Shown here: positions 17,610-26,468 of the stretch, one piece after another
How the letters are laid out: every line of letters starts with the position of its first letter
How positions within the stretch are numbered: position 1 is the stretch's first letter
Source of the DNA: DATDIC01 sp963777625
GTDB lineage: Bacteria > Pseudomonadota > Alphaproteobacteria > Acetobacterales > Acetobacteraceae
DNA length: 64,000 bases
Reading direction: 5' to 3'
NCBI GenBank assembly: GCA_963777625.1
Contig: CAVZRO010000005.1
Span: forward strand, 186,001-250,000
The notes under the pieces: model-generated
What the model was told of the DNA's origin: nothing
What the model saw: the letters and a program-made list of their open reading frames with translations, nothing else
Databases searched by the model: none
Translations under genes and position numbers: made by a program

Positions 17610-18953
17610 CTACATCATGCCGGGGCTTCGGAGATCGCTTCCGTCCACCAGCCGCGCGAGACGGAACGGCGTCGGATCGACGATCGGTGCATCGCCGGCG
17701 ACCAGATCGGCCGCGAGCCGCCCGGCCGCCGGACCAGTGCCGAAGCCGTGACCGCTGAAACCAGCGGCGAGGAAGAAGCCGGGCAGCGTTTCGACCGCGG
17801 AGATCACCGGCACCGCGTCCGGGGTCGAATCGATCCATCCGCCCCAGATCCGCGACATGCGAATGCCATCGAGCATCGGATAGGCGGCGACGAGCCGGCG
17901 CAGTGCAGGCTCCACGACGCCGGTATCGGCTGGCGGCGCATAGACGCGATGGCGTTCGAACACGGTCGGGCGGTCGAACGACCATCTACCGGCCGGCGCC
18001 CCCGGCCCATCGAGAAACGACCGGCCGATCCCGATTTTCAGGCTCTTGCGGCGTTCGCGGAACAATGGCCAGAACTTGCGTGCGTAGCGCAGGCCCTGCG
18101 GCGTGACATCGAGCCGGCCGCGATTCAGTGCCGCCACGATATAGCCGCCATCCAATCGGCGAGTGAGGGTGAAGTCGGGTGTGACCAGACCGCCCGGCGT
18201 TACCTCCATCGCCGGGGTCGTCGAGAACACGGTCGATCGCACGCCGGCCTGGGGGAAATCGATGCCATGACGGCGACAGAACAGGGATGCCCAGGCGCCG
18301 GCGGCGCACAGCACCGCCCCGGTCTCGATGCGGCCGGCCTCGGTCACCACGGTGGCGACGCGGCCGGCCTGGCTTTCGATGCCGCGGACCGCGCATTCCT
18401 GGTGGATGCTGGCGCCCAGCTTGCGGGCGGCTTCGGCCAGTGCCGGGGCGGCCAGGGCGGGTTCCGCGCGTCCGTCCCGCGGTGAACAGACGCCGCCGAT
18501 CCAGTCTTGCGCGTTGCCGGGAGTCAGTTCCCGCGCCTCCGCCCCGCTCAGCATTCGGCTGCCGACCTGGAATGGCTGCGCCAGCTTCACCCAGGATTCC
18601 CAGGTGGCGAGTTCCTTGGGGTCTTTGGTCACGTAGACCAGGCCGGTGGGGCGGAAGCCGACATCGGCGCCGATTTCATGATCCAGCCCGCCCCATAGGG
18701 CGATGCTGTGCTTCATCAGGGGCAATTCGCGTTCATCGCGGTTTTGCTGGCGGCACCAGCCCCAGTTGCGGCAGGACTGCTCTCCGCCGATCAGGCCTTT
18801 TTCCAGCAGCGCGACCGAAATGCCCTTCTGGGCGAGAAAATAGGCGGCCGCGACGCCGACGATACCGCCGCCGATCACCACCGCGTCGGCCCGCTTCGGC
18901 AATGCGGGATCGCTTGCGACGCGCTGAAGGAGCGGGCCTTCCCATTGTTCCAT
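17610..18953 (-). CDS. FAD-dependent amino acid/amine oxidoreductase (DAO family)
   Basis: A 447-residue flavoenzyme. The FAD-binding Rossmann motif is VVIGGGIVGVAAAYFLAQKG with a conserved LLEKG strand end; CRNWGWCRQQNRDERELPLM follows, a motif of sarcosine/glycine-oxidase-like DAO proteins near the isoalloxazine. The C-terminal FAD loop is LPGFFLAAGFSGHGFGTGPAAGRLAADLVAG. It probably oxidises a secondary amine or D-amino acid, releasing an aldehyde or keto acid. It heads an operon with the GNAT and Lrp genes, so its substrate class is likely that of the Lrp-controlled pathway. There is no signal peptide, so it is cytoplasmic. Confidence 0.85.
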   Translation of the reverse strand: MEQWEGPLLQRVASDPALPKRADAVVIGGGIVGVAAAYFLAQKGISVALLEKGLIGGEQSCRNWGWCRQQNRDERELPLMKHSIALWGGLDHEIGADVGFRPTGLVYVTKDPKELATWESWVKLAQPFQVGSRMLSGAEARELTPGNAQDWIGGVCSPRDGRAEPALAAPALAEAARKLGASIHQECAVRGIESQAGRVATVVTEAGRIETGAVLCAAGAWASLFCRRHGIDFPQAGVRSTVFSTTPAMEVTPGGLVTPDFTLTRRLDGGYIVAALNRGRLDVTPQGLRYARKFWPLFRERRKSLKIGIGRSFLDGPGAPAGRWSFDRPTVFERHRVYAPPADTGVVEPALRRLVAAYPMLDGIRMSRIWGGWIDSTPDAVPVISAVETLPGFFLAAGFSGHGFGTGPAAGRLAADLVAGDAPIVDPTPFRLARLVDGSDLRSPGMM

Positions 18954-19112
18954 GGTTATCGGATCGCCCTCGTTACAAAGATGCGGTGAGTTCCACCGGC
19001 GCGATCTTAAGAAGGGTGGCCAGCGTATTCTACGGAATCACTCGAGGCCGGGAGCATCATCTGCGTTCCAGCGCGCTCTCCGTGTGCGTGATATGCCGCC
19101 CGCTCCCCCCAT

Positions 19113-19137
19113 CATTCCCGCGAAAGCGGGAATCCAA
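19113..19137. repeat. REP-like palindrome (ATTCCCGC family)
   Basis: ATTCCCGCGAAAGCGGGAAT is a hairpin with a short AAA-type loop, followed by CCAAC. The same core occurs twice at 42358-42445 and as a half at 16021-16036. It lies in the 18954-19299 gap, which otherwise carries only the operator at 19267-19284 and no gene. Confidence 0.65.
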
Positions 19138-19266
19138 CGCCTGTCCATGCAACCGCGACCGCCTCATACCCGCCTGCGCGAGCCTGACGCAGCCGCGTCA
19201 GCCTCCCCAACCGCTGCCACAGAAGTGCGCCTCGCGATTGACTCCATCGCACCCCGTCGACTACTT

Positions 19267-19284
19267 TCTTGGAACGTTCCAAGA
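19267..19284. promoter_or_regulatory. LacI-family-type operator, 18-bp perfect palindrome
   Basis: TCTTGGAACGTTCCAAGA is a perfect 18-bp palindrome with a central CG, the architecture of LacI/GalR-family operators. It ends 15 bases before the first ATG of the four-gene sugar operon at 19300, so a bound repressor would block transcription or its start. No LacI-type gene is present in the window. Confidence 0.65.
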
Positions 19285-19299
19285 CTTATCCGGTGAGCG

Positions 19300-20403
19300 A
19301 TGGCCACGCCTCTCAGGGTCGGAGTTGTCGGCTGCGGCCTGGTCGCGCAAGTCATGCACCTGCATTACCTGCGCGAACTGCCCGAACTCTATGAAATCGC
19401 CGCGCTCTGCGACGTGTCCGACGAACCGCGCGAGCGGTGCGCCCGCGACTACCACGTGAAATTCGCCTGCGCCGACTGGCGCGACCTGCTGAAGCAGCCG
19501 CTCGACGCGCTACTGATCCTTACCTCCGGCAGTCACGCGCCGATTGCCATCGCCGCCGCCGAAGCCGGCCTCCATGTGCTCGCGGAAAAGCCGATGTGCT
19601 TTTCCGTCGCCGAAGGCCACGCCATGATCGCCGCCGCCGACCGGGCCGGCCGCGTGCTGATGGTGGCTTACAACAAGCGCTACGATCCGGCGTACCAGCG
19701 GTTCGCCGAGGACGTGCGGCACATGCAGGACATCCGGCTCGCCCGCATCACCACGCTGGAAGCCCCGTTGCTGCCCTATGTCGCGCATTACCGGCTGCAC
19801 CAGCCGGGATCGCTGCCGCAACAGACCCAGACACGCTTCACCCGCGATAACGCCGAACGGATCGCCGCCGCGATCGGCGAGGTCGATCCGCTCTCGGCCC
19901 GTGCCTATCATCTGGTCCTGCTCGACAGCCTGGTGCACGAGTTCAACAGCATCCGCGGACTTCTCGGGGAGCCGGACCAGCTCGACTTCGCCGACATCAC
20001 CGAGGATGGCGTCACCATCGCGCTGCGCTTCGGCCAGACGCGCTGCGTGCTGAACTGGGTCGATCTGCCCGGCATCACGCGCTACGCGATGGAGTTCGCT
20101 CTCTACGCGCCGGACACCCGCCTGACCCTCAGTTTCCCGTCACCCTTCCTGCGCAGCGCGCCGACCCTGTTGACGCGGGAAGGCGGCGACCTTGGCACCG
20201 CGCGCGCGTGGCAGACCGAGGAAATCACCTCGTATGACGAAAGCTTCCGCGCCGAGCTGATCCATTTCCACCATTGCGTCACCTCCGGCCAGGCGCCCAT
20301 CACCTCGGCCCGGGACGCCCTGCACGACATCGCGCTGTGCCAGTCGGTCATCGATGTGCATCGCCGTCGTGTGGTCCGGGCGCACCCCACCGATATCGGC
20401 TGA
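19300..20403 (+). CDS. Gfo/Idh/MocA-family oxidoreductase
   Basis: NAD(P)-dependent sugar or polyol dehydrogenase of 367 residues. The Rossmann start is LRVGVVGCGLVAQVMHLHYL; the family's lysine motif is HVLAEKPMCFSVAEGHAMI; the C-terminal substrate domain contains LLDSLVHEFNSIRGLLG, with the DxxxH pair expected near the active site. First gene of an operon of four with ATGA-type junctions further down, preceded closely by a LacI-type operator. The IolE-like third gene points to inositol or a related cyclitol or sugar acid as the pathway substrate. Confidence 0.85.
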   Translation: MATPLRVGVVGCGLVAQVMHLHYLRELPELYEIAALCDVSDEPRERCARDYHVKFACADWRDLLKQPLDALLILTSGSHAPIAIAAAEAGLHVLAEKPMCFSVAEGHAMIAAADRAGRVLMVAYNKRYDPAYQRFAEDVRHMQDIRLARITTLEAPLLPYVAHYRLHQPGSLPQQTQTRFTRDNAERIAAAIGEVDPLSARAYHLVLLDSLVHEFNSIRGLLGEPDQLDFADITEDGVTIALRFGQTRCVLNWVDLPGITRYAMEFALYAPDTRLTLSFPSPFLRSAPTLLTREGGDLGTARAWQTEEITSYDESFRAELIHFHHCVTSGQAPITSARDALHDIALCQSVIDVHRRRVVRAHPTDIG

Positions 20404-20406
20404 CCC

Positions 20407-21345
20407 ATGGCCATATTCCGCCTGGGACTGGTCGGGGCCGGCCGAATGGGCCGCACGCATATGCGTGCTCTCGCCGACAGCGACAGCGTGCGCATCACTG
20501 CGATCACCGAACCGGCCGCCGGCGCAAGCCAGCAGCTCGCCCAGGCCGCGCTTCCGGTGTACGCGAAGCTGGATGCGATGCTCGACGCCGGCAACATCGA
20601 TGGCGTGCTGATCGCGGCGCCGACCGGTCTTCATCGTGACCTGATCGCGCGCGTGGTCGCATCCGGGCTGCCGATCCTGTGCGAAAAACCCGGCGGTGCC
20701 AGCGCCGTGGACGCCCAGCAAGCCGCCGGTGCGGCCCGGCGCGCCGGATTGCCGTTGCAGATCGCCTACTGGCGCCGCTTCGTCCCCGCCCTGCGCCAGT
20801 TGCGCGACCGCATGGCGAGCGGTGATTTCGGCGGCATCTATTTCGTCGCCTGCCATCAGTGGGATGAACAAGCCCCGCCGGCCGCCTTCCGGGCTCATAG
20901 CGGCGGCATCTTCGTCGATATGGGGGTGCACGAATTCGACCAGCTCCGCTGGCTCACCGGCCAGGATATTGCCGACATGCACGCCGTCGCCACCTCGATC
21001 GCGCTCGATCCGCACGTCCCCGGCGACGCCGAGAGCGCCCAGGTCCTCTGCCGCTTATCCGGCGGCAGCACCGGCCTGGTTTCCCTCGGCCGCCGCTTCC
21101 CGGCCGGCGATGTCTGCTGGGCCCAGGTGTTCGGCACCCGCAATGCCGAGGAATGCCGCTTCCTTTGGCCCCCCGACGGCGAGACCGCGTTTCTGCACGC
21201 ATTGCGCCTGCAGGCGGAAAGCTTCGCCCGTTGGGTCGGCGGCGGCGCACCCGAAGGCGCCCAGGCGGAAGACGCCGTCGCCGCGCTCACCGCCGCCCAA
21301 ACCGCCTCACGCGTCCTGCATTCGGACCCCGGAGATTCGCCATGA
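20407..21345 (+). CDS. Gfo/Idh/MocA-family oxidoreductase
   Basis: Second dehydrogenase of the operon, 312 residues, beginning three bases after the previous stop. It shows FRLGLVGAGRMGRTHMRAL for NAD binding, GLPILCEKPGGASAVDAQQA with the family Lys-Pro, and SGGIFVDMGVHEFDQLRWL, containing the D-x-x-x-H catalytic-region signature typical of inositol 2-dehydrogenase relatives. The C-terminus closes with AEDAVAALTAAQTASRVL. Its stop overlaps the start of the IolE-like gene. It probably oxidises a ring hydroxyl to a ketone that the next enzyme dehydrates; which polyol is used is not known. Confidence 0.85.
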   Translation: MAIFRLGLVGAGRMGRTHMRALADSDSVRITAITEPAAGASQQLAQAALPVYAKLDAMLDAGNIDGVLIAAPTGLHRDLIARVVASGLPILCEKPGGASAVDAQQAAGAARRAGLPLQIAYWRRFVPALRQLRDRMASGDFGGIYFVACHQWDEQAPPAAFRAHSGGIFVDMGVHEFDQLRWLTGQDIADMHAVATSIALDPHVPGDAESAQVLCRLSGGSTGLVSLGRRFPAGDVCWAQVFGTRNAEECRFLWPPDGETAFLHALRLQAESFARWVGGGAPEGAQAEDAVAALTAAQTASRVLHSDPGDSP

Positions 21346-22247
21346 CGGTTGAGATCGGCATCAACCCCATCACCTGGACCAACGACGACCTGCCCGAGCT
21401 CGGCGGCGACATTCCACTGGAAACCTGCCTGACTGAAACCGCCCTTGCCGGCTATGCCGGGACCGAACTCGGCGGCAAGTTTCCGCGCCAGGCCACGGAA
21501 CTCGGCCCCATCCTGGCGCAGCACGGGTTGTGCCTGGTGTCAGGCTGGTACGATGGCCGTATCCTCGATCGCCCGGTCGACGAAGAATTCGATGCGATCG
21601 TTCCGCACCTTACGCTTTTGCGTGAACTCGGCGCCAAGGTGGTCGTGTATGCCGATACCTCGCGCGGCCGCCATGACGGGATCTTCCAGCCGGCCTCGCA
21701 GCGCCCGCGTCTCGCTGCCGAAGACTGGGCGCCGTATGGCCGCAAGCTGACCGCGCTGGCTGACCGCATGGCCGAATTCGGGGTCGGCATGGCGTTCCAC
21801 CACCACATGGGCACCATCGTGCAAACCGATCAGGAGATCGGCCTGATGCTGCAGCACAGCGGCGATTCGGTCGGACTGCTGTACGACACCGGCCACTGCC
21901 TGTTTGCCGGCGGCGACCCGGCGTCCTTGCTGGCCACGCACATCGACCGGGTGGTGCACGTTCACTGCAAGGATGTGCGGCGCGAGGTGCTGGACCGCGC
22001 CATTCGCACCGACATGAGCTTCATGGACGCCGTCCTGCAAGGCATCTTCACGGTGCCGGGCGACGGCTGCATCGCTTATCCGCCGCTGCTGCGACAACTC
22101 CAGGCCCATGGCTATGCCGGCTGGCTGGTCGTGGAGGCAGAGCAGGATCCGCGCGTTGCCCACCCGCTGACTTACGCCAGGATGGGCTACACCAACCTGC
22201 TGGCGATGGCGAAGGAAGCCGGGCTTCAGGTTGCCGCCAAGCCATGA
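21342..22247 (+). CDS. iolE: inosose dehydratase-like TIM-barrel protein
   Basis: Xylose-isomerase-like TIM barrel that in IolE removes water from 2-keto-myo-inositol. The ATG at 21342 overlaps the previous stop (ATGA). The sequence IGINPITWTNDDLPELGGDIPLETCLTETA is the IolE opening; GYAGTELGGKFP, VSGWYDGR, FHHHMGTIVQTDQEI, LLYDTGHCLFAGG and VHVHCKDVR carry the metal ligands (Glu, Asp, His). Length 301 is normal. Placement between three Gfo/Idh/MocA dehydrogenases supports a cyclitol route. Other IolD, IolC, IolB and IolG genes are not in the window, so a scyllo- or non-inositol substrate is also possible. Confidence 0.85.
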   Translation: MTVEIGINPITWTNDDLPELGGDIPLETCLTETALAGYAGTELGGKFPRQATELGPILAQHGLCLVSGWYDGRILDRPVDEEFDAIVPHLTLLRELGAKVVVYADTSRGRHDGIFQPASQRPRLAAEDWAPYGRKLTALADRMAEFGVGMAFHHHMGTIVQTDQEIGLMLQHSGDSVGLLYDTGHCLFAGGDPASLLATHIDRVVHVHCKDVRREVLDRAIRTDMSFMDAVLQGIFTVPGDGCIAYPPLLRQLQAHGYAGWLVVEAEQDPRVAHPLTYARMGYTNLLAMAKEAGLQVAAKP

Positions 22248-23377
22248 CGGGCTGGCGTCCGCGCGTCGCGATCATCGGCACCGGCGGGATCGCCCGCGTG
22301 CATGTGCGATTGATCCGCGAACTCGGTGGGGAGCTGGTCGCGGTCTGTGGCCGCACGCTGTCGGCGGCCAGCGCGTTCGGCCATGCCGATCCCCATGACG
22401 ATCCCGCCCGCATGCTGCAACAGCTCGCGCCCGATATCGTGCATGTATGCTCGCCGCATCATCTGCATGCAGCGCACAGCATCATCGCGCTGTCCGCCGG
22501 GGCCCACGTGCTGTGCGAAAAGCCGATGGCCACCAGCGTCGAGGACGCCCGACGCATGATCGATGCCGCCGATCACGCCGGTCGCATTGGCGCGATCGCG
22601 TATACCTATCGCGGCTACCCACTGATCGAGGTGCTGCGCGCCAAGGTCGCCGCCGGGGCGTTCGGAACGCTGCGGCGGGCCGGCGGCTGCTACCTTTCGC
22701 AGGATGTGTTGGACGCTGATAAATATGTGTGGATGTTCTCACCCGGGACCAGCGGCCGGTCCTACGCGCTGATGGACCTGGGCGTTCACTGGCTCGACCT
22801 GGTGGAATTCGTCACCGGGCAGCGGATCGTCGAACTATCCGCGCAATTCTCGACCCACCAGCCCGAGCGCATCTGGCGTGGCGCTCCCGGCGAAGGCACC
22901 GAACCCCCCGGATTCCACACCGAGGATGGCGGCATCCGCGTCCGCCATACGCTTGAAGAACAAGCCGACCTGCTGATCAGGCTGGACAGCGGCGCCGCCG
23001 GCAGCGTGACGGTCAGCGGCTTGTCTCCTGGTCATCCCAACACGATCCGGCTGTCCATCGACGGATCGGAACGCGGTGCCGACTGGGATCAGCAGGACCC
23101 GAATGTCTGGATCGAGCGCAGCACGCTGGGGAACACCACACACCAGCGTGCACCCGAGGATCTGCCCGCCGACCTCGGCTGGATGTCGCTGCTCCCGCCC
23201 GGCCATGCCGAGGGCTATGTGGACGCGTTCCGTAATATTATCTTCGAGTGCTGGTCGGCCATGCAGGGGGCTTCGACCGGTTATCCGCGCTTCACCGACG
23301 GTTTGCGCGGCCTGCGCCTCATCGAGGCCGCCGTGCAGAGTGCCACGTCGCGTCGAATGGTGCCGCTGACCGATTGA
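22244..23377 (+). CDS. Gfo/Idh/MocA-family oxidoreductase
   Basis: Third dehydrogenase of the set, 377 residues, its ATG overlapping the IolE-like stop. RVAIIGTGGIARVHVRLIREL is the NAD site, HVLCEKPMATSVEDARRMID the family lysine motif, and YALMDLGVHWLDLVEFV the D-x-G-x-H-x-x-D catalytic signature. The segment NTIRLSIDGSERGADWDQQDPNVW in the C-terminal sheet is also characteristic. A 43-base hairpin follows the stop and probably ends the transcript. Having three paralogous dehydrogenases in one operon suggests oxidation and reduction at different ring positions (epimerisation via ketone), as in scyllo-/chiro-inositol interconversion; that is inference. Confidence 0.85.
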   Translation: MTGWRPRVAIIGTGGIARVHVRLIRELGGELVAVCGRTLSAASAFGHADPHDDPARMLQQLAPDIVHVCSPHHLHAAHSIIALSAGAHVLCEKPMATSVEDARRMIDAADHAGRIGAIAYTYRGYPLIEVLRAKVAAGAFGTLRRAGGCYLSQDVLDADKYVWMFSPGTSGRSYALMDLGVHWLDLVEFVTGQRIVELSAQFSTHQPERIWRGAPGEGTEPPGFHTEDGGIRVRHTLEEQADLLIRLDSGAAGSVTVSGLSPGHPNTIRLSIDGSERGADWDQQDPNVWIERSTLGNTTHQRAPEDLPADLGWMSLLPPGHAEGYVDAFRNIIFECWSAMQGASTGYPRFTDGLRGLRLIEAAVQSATSRRMVPLTD

Positions 23378-23416
23378 TTGCTTGCTGCCTCCATCCATCG
23401 TGCCCATCGTGGCTAC

Positions 23417-23459
23417 TATCCCCCTCCTCTTGCGGGGCCCGCAAGGGGAGGGGGATAAG
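23417..23459. terminator. strong GC hairpin between convergent genes
   Basis: The segment TATCCCCCTCC-x-CTTGCGGG followed by GCCCGCAAGG-x-GAGGGGGATA folds into a near-perfect stem of about 19 pairs with almost no loop. It stands between the ends of the plus-strand sugar operon and the minus-strand oxidase gene, so it can stop both transcripts. It is also a member of the GCAAG repeat family seen at 1246 and 14201. Confidence 0.6.
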
Positions 23460-23509
23460 CAAGAAGGCGGGCGCTTTCTGCTTCGGGGGCTGCCTTCGGG
23501 CGGGTGGTA

Positions 23510-24787
23510 TCAGGTGAACCTGTCCTTCAGCCGATAATAGGCGCCGACGAAGGGCATGAACCAAGGGGGGCCGAAATGGCCGAATATCGCCGGCCATTGC
23601 AGGCCGCGCAGCGGATTGGCTGCCTGATCGCCGGCCAGCACGGCGGCCATCTGCTGGCCCATGTGGACGGACATCTGGGCGCCGTGGCCGCTGAAGCCCA
23701 TCGCGTAGAACAGACCGTCATGCTCGCCGGCGTGCGGCAGCCGGTCGGCGGTCAGATCGATGATGCCGCCCCAGCAATAGTCGATGCGGACATTGCCGAG
23801 CTGCGGGAAGGTTTCATGCAGCGCGGCTTCGAGGATGTGGCCCGATTTCAGGTCTGAGGTCGGACTGGACAGGGCGAAGCGGGCGCGACCGCCGAAGATC
23901 AGCCTGTCATCCGGCGCAATGCGGAAGTAGTTGCCGATGTTCAGCGTCGTCGTGGCGGTGCGCCGGGTCGGCATGATGGAGTCGAGCTGAGCGGCGCTGA
24001 GCGGCTCGGTGGCGATGATGAAGCTGCCGATCGGGATGACGCGGCGGCGGAAATAGAAGAACGGGCCGCGCATGCTGGGACCGGTGGCGATCAGCACCTG
24101 GCCGGCGGTGATGGCGCCGCGGCCGGTGGTGACGAGGTGGCGTGACCCGGACAGGCGCTTGAGGCCGGTGACGGCGGCGTTTTCATAGATGCGGGCGCCG
24201 TTGCGTTTGGCGGCGGTGGCGAGGCCGGCGCCGAACTGGCCCATGTGCATCTGCGCGCTTTTCTTGTAGAGCAGGCCGCCGTGGAAGCGGTCGGAGCCGA
24301 CCTCCTGCCGGGTGTTTTCGGGTGCAACCAGATCGGTGTCCGGATCGGCCTCCCGGTGCAGGATCTCGAAGCCGCGGGCGATCTTCTCGTAGTGCTGAGG
24401 CTTGGCGGCGAGCTTGATCTTGCCGCCGCGGCGGAAGGCGCAGGTGATCTGTTCTTCCCGCACGATGCGTTCCACGGTGTCCACGGCGGCGTCGTAGGCG
24501 CGGTAGATGGAGCGGGCCTGGTCGAGGCCGAGGCGCTCCGCGAGGCTGGCGAAATCGATCGAGGTGCCGTTGTTGACGTGGCCGCCGTTGCGGCCGGAGG
24601 CGCCGCTGATGACGCGGTCGGCTTCCAGCACAACCACACTGGCGCCTCGCCGGGACAGCGCCAGCGCCGCCGAAAGTCCGGTGAAGCCGGCGCCGATGAC
24701 GACCGCGTCGGCCTGCGCCGGCAGGGATCCTGGCTCGGCGCCGGTGAAGGCGGCCGCGGTGTCGTGCCAGTAGGAGACTTGTTTCAT
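23510..24787 (-). CDS. FAD-dependent oxidoreductase, gamma-glutamylputrescine oxidase-like (PuuB/DAO family)
   Basis: A 425-residue flavoenzyme. The opening SYWHDTAAAFTGAEPGSLPAQADAVVIGAGFTGLSAALAL is the PuuB arrangement: a Trp-containing N-terminal segment, then the FAD motif. SGASGRNGGHVNNG is the flavin-contacting GRNGG motif of this group. The end LFYAMGFSGHGAQMSVHMGQQMA binds FAD, and NPLRGLQWPAIFGHFGPPWFMP is typical of PuuB-like C-termini. It likely deaminates an N-substituted amine to an aldehyde. The gene lies 16 bases after a HAD hydrolase gene with which it forms a transcript, divergent from the transporter operon. Confidence 0.85.
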   Translation of the reverse strand: MKQVSYWHDTAAAFTGAEPGSLPAQADAVVIGAGFTGLSAALALSRRGASVVVLEADRVISGASGRNGGHVNNGTSIDFASLAERLGLDQARSIYRAYDAAVDTVERIVREEQITCAFRRGGKIKLAAKPQHYEKIARGFEILHREADPDTDLVAPENTRQEVGSDRFHGGLLYKKSAQMHMGQFGAGLATAAKRNGARIYENAAVTGLKRLSGSRHLVTTGRGAITAGQVLIATGPSMRGPFFYFRRRVIPIGSFIIATEPLSAAQLDSIMPTRRTATTTLNIGNYFRIAPDDRLIFGGRARFALSSPTSDLKSGHILEAALHETFPQLGNVRIDYCWGGIIDLTADRLPHAGEHDGLFYAMGFSGHGAQMSVHMGQQMAAVLAGDQAANPLRGLQWPAIFGHFGPPWFMPFVGAYYRLKDRFT

Positions 24788-24803
24788 CGGTTCCGAGCCG
24801 GTG

Positions 24804-25472
24804 TCAGAGGCCGACCAGGGCGGGCAGGCCGCTCAGGTCGTGCATCTCGTGATAGTCGTAGTAGGGGACGGAGGGTTCGTAGCTGCGGTTGACGTACGCC
24901 TTGTCGCGGATGCCAAGGGCACGGGCGGTCATCAGGTCGTAGCGCAGGCTGGCGGAGACGTGCAGCACATCCTCCGGCCGGGCGCCGAGGGAATCCAGCA
25001 TGTATTCGAAGCCGCGCATGCGGGGCTTGTAGGACTGCGCCTGCTCGGCGGTGAACACCGCGTGGAACGGCGCGCCGAGCTTGTCCACATTGTGCTGGAT
25101 CTGGTCGTTGGACGCGTTGGAGAGGATGACCAGCGGAATATGCTCCGCGATGCGGCGGAGCGGCGCCGGCACGTCGGCGTGCGGGCCCCAGGTGGGGATG
25201 GCGTCGTAGATGCGCTGGCCTTCCTGCTCGACGAACGCGATGTGGTGGCGGCGGCAGGTACGCTCGAGCGCGGTCTTGATGACGTCCACGTAGGGTTGCC
25301 AGGCGCCGAGCACTTCATCGAAACGGTAGGCGGTGAAATCGGCGACGAACTGGTCGATGCGGTCGCCCGGCAGGCGGGCGGCGAACATCTCCCGCGCCAC
25401 GTCGCTGATGCGGAACCAGGTCAGGGTTCCGTAACAGTCGAAGGTGATGAACCGGGGGCGAAGAGCGGGCAT
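24804..25472 (-). CDS. HAD-superfamily hydrolase, type II haloacid dehalogenase-like
   Basis: The ATG at 25472 is chosen because the family's first strand follows at once (RPRFITFDCYGTLTWF) and GGGGAA lies upstream; a longer frame to 25559 adds unrelated residues. Motif I is DCYGT with the nucleophile Asp, motif II LVILSNASN, motif III the lysine in YKPR, and the acid pair region is LHVSASLRYDLMTARALG. Family members cleave 2-haloacids or phosphates; the SN and YKPR pattern suits dehalogenase-type II, though many such genes in catabolic operons act on phosphorylated or other substrates. Promoter DNA to 25643 is shared with a second HAD gene running the other way. Confidence 0.8.
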   Translation of the reverse strand: MPALRPRFITFDCYGTLTWFRISDVAREMFAARLPGDRIDQFVADFTAYRFDEVLGAWQPYVDVIKTALERTCRRHHIAFVEQEGQRIYDAIPTWGPHADVPAPLRRIAEHIPLVILSNASNDQIQHNVDKLGAPFHAVFTAEQAQSYKPRMRGFEYMLDSLGARPEDVLHVSASLRYDLMTARALGIRDKAYVNRSYEPSVPYYDYHEMHDLSGLPALVGL

Positions 25473-25643
25473 GGAGAATTCCCCTTGAGCGGCTTCCGAC
25501 GGTTGCAGGATAGGCCGCGGCCGCAGCATGATATGCTGCAAGGGGAAGCGAAACGGCACAGGGTTCGCTTGAATTGCACTGATTCAATCATCGTACGCCG
25601 GGGGCGGCATTAGGATCGGGCAAGACCTGTAGAGAGGTGCCGG

Positions 25644-26363
25644 ATGGCGACGAAGGAGCCGAAGGTCCTGACCTTCGATATGGTTGGTACCCTGATCGAT
25701 TACGAAGGCGGGATGCTGGGGTATCTGCGGCAGAATGTCCCGGCCAGCCGATCGCTCGACGACGATACGATCCTGAAGGCGTACACCGAGACGCGGGCAA
25801 AGGATCCGAAGGTGCGTTATCCGGACAATCTGGTCGCCGCCTATGCACAGCTCGCCGACCGGTTCGGCTGGCCGCAGACAAAGGGGCTGGGCGAGGGGTT
25901 GCGGGATTCGATCAAGACCTGGTCTGGCTTTCCTGATTCGGCGACGGCGCTGGCGCGACTGAAGCGGCGCTACAAGCTGGTGCCGATGACGAACGCGCAG
26001 CGCTGGGCGTACGAGTACATGGCGGCGACGCTGGGCAATCCGTTCGATGACAGCGTCACGTCCGACGATGCGCTGTGCGAGAAGCCGAACCCGTGTTTCT
26101 TCGCGTTCGCGCGCGGGCGGCTGAGCCGGGACGGACACGGGCTGCACGACATACTGCACGTGGCGCAGAGCCAGTATCACGATATCGGAGTGGCCCGCAG
26201 CCTGGGCTATACGGTGTGCTGGATCGAGCGGCGGCAGGGCCTGAAGGGCTCTGGCGGGACGCCGGAAGTGCCGCAGAAGACAATACCGGACTATCATTTC
26301 GCGACGCTGGCGCAACTGGCGGATTTCGCGGAGACCGGCGGCCTGGTGATGAAGGGTGAGTGA
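25644..26363 (+). CDS. HAD-superfamily hydrolase, haloacid dehalogenase-like
   Basis: A second HAD protein of 239 residues, divergent from the first. A GAGAGGTG element stands before ATG 25644. Motif I is VLTFDMVGTLIDY with D as nucleophile; motif II VPMTNAQRW; motif III CEKPNPCFF with Lys; motif IV HVAQSQYHDIGVARSLG. The cap sequence differs strongly from the neighbour's, so they are not a recent duplication. Next on the strand is the peptide-type binding protein gene. Two HAD enzymes and an amine oxidase around an importer suggest breakdown of one imported amine-bearing compound. Confidence 0.8.
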   Translation: MATKEPKVLTFDMVGTLIDYEGGMLGYLRQNVPASRSLDDDTILKAYTETRAKDPKVRYPDNLVAAYAQLADRFGWPQTKGLGEGLRDSIKTWSGFPDSATALARLKRRYKLVPMTNAQRWAYEYMAATLGNPFDDSVTSDDALCEKPNPCFFAFARGRLSRDGHGLHDILHVAQSQYHDIGVARSLGYTVCWIERRQGLKGSGGTPEVPQKTIPDYHFATLAQLADFAETGGLVMKGE

Positions 26364-26468
26364 CCAGGCTGCGGCGTGACGGCGTTATGAGTGCGTGCGT
26401 AACTAGCTAATAAGAGATCCGGCTGACGGGTCGCGGGAAGGCTTCGGGCAACAGGAGAGCGGTAGAAC

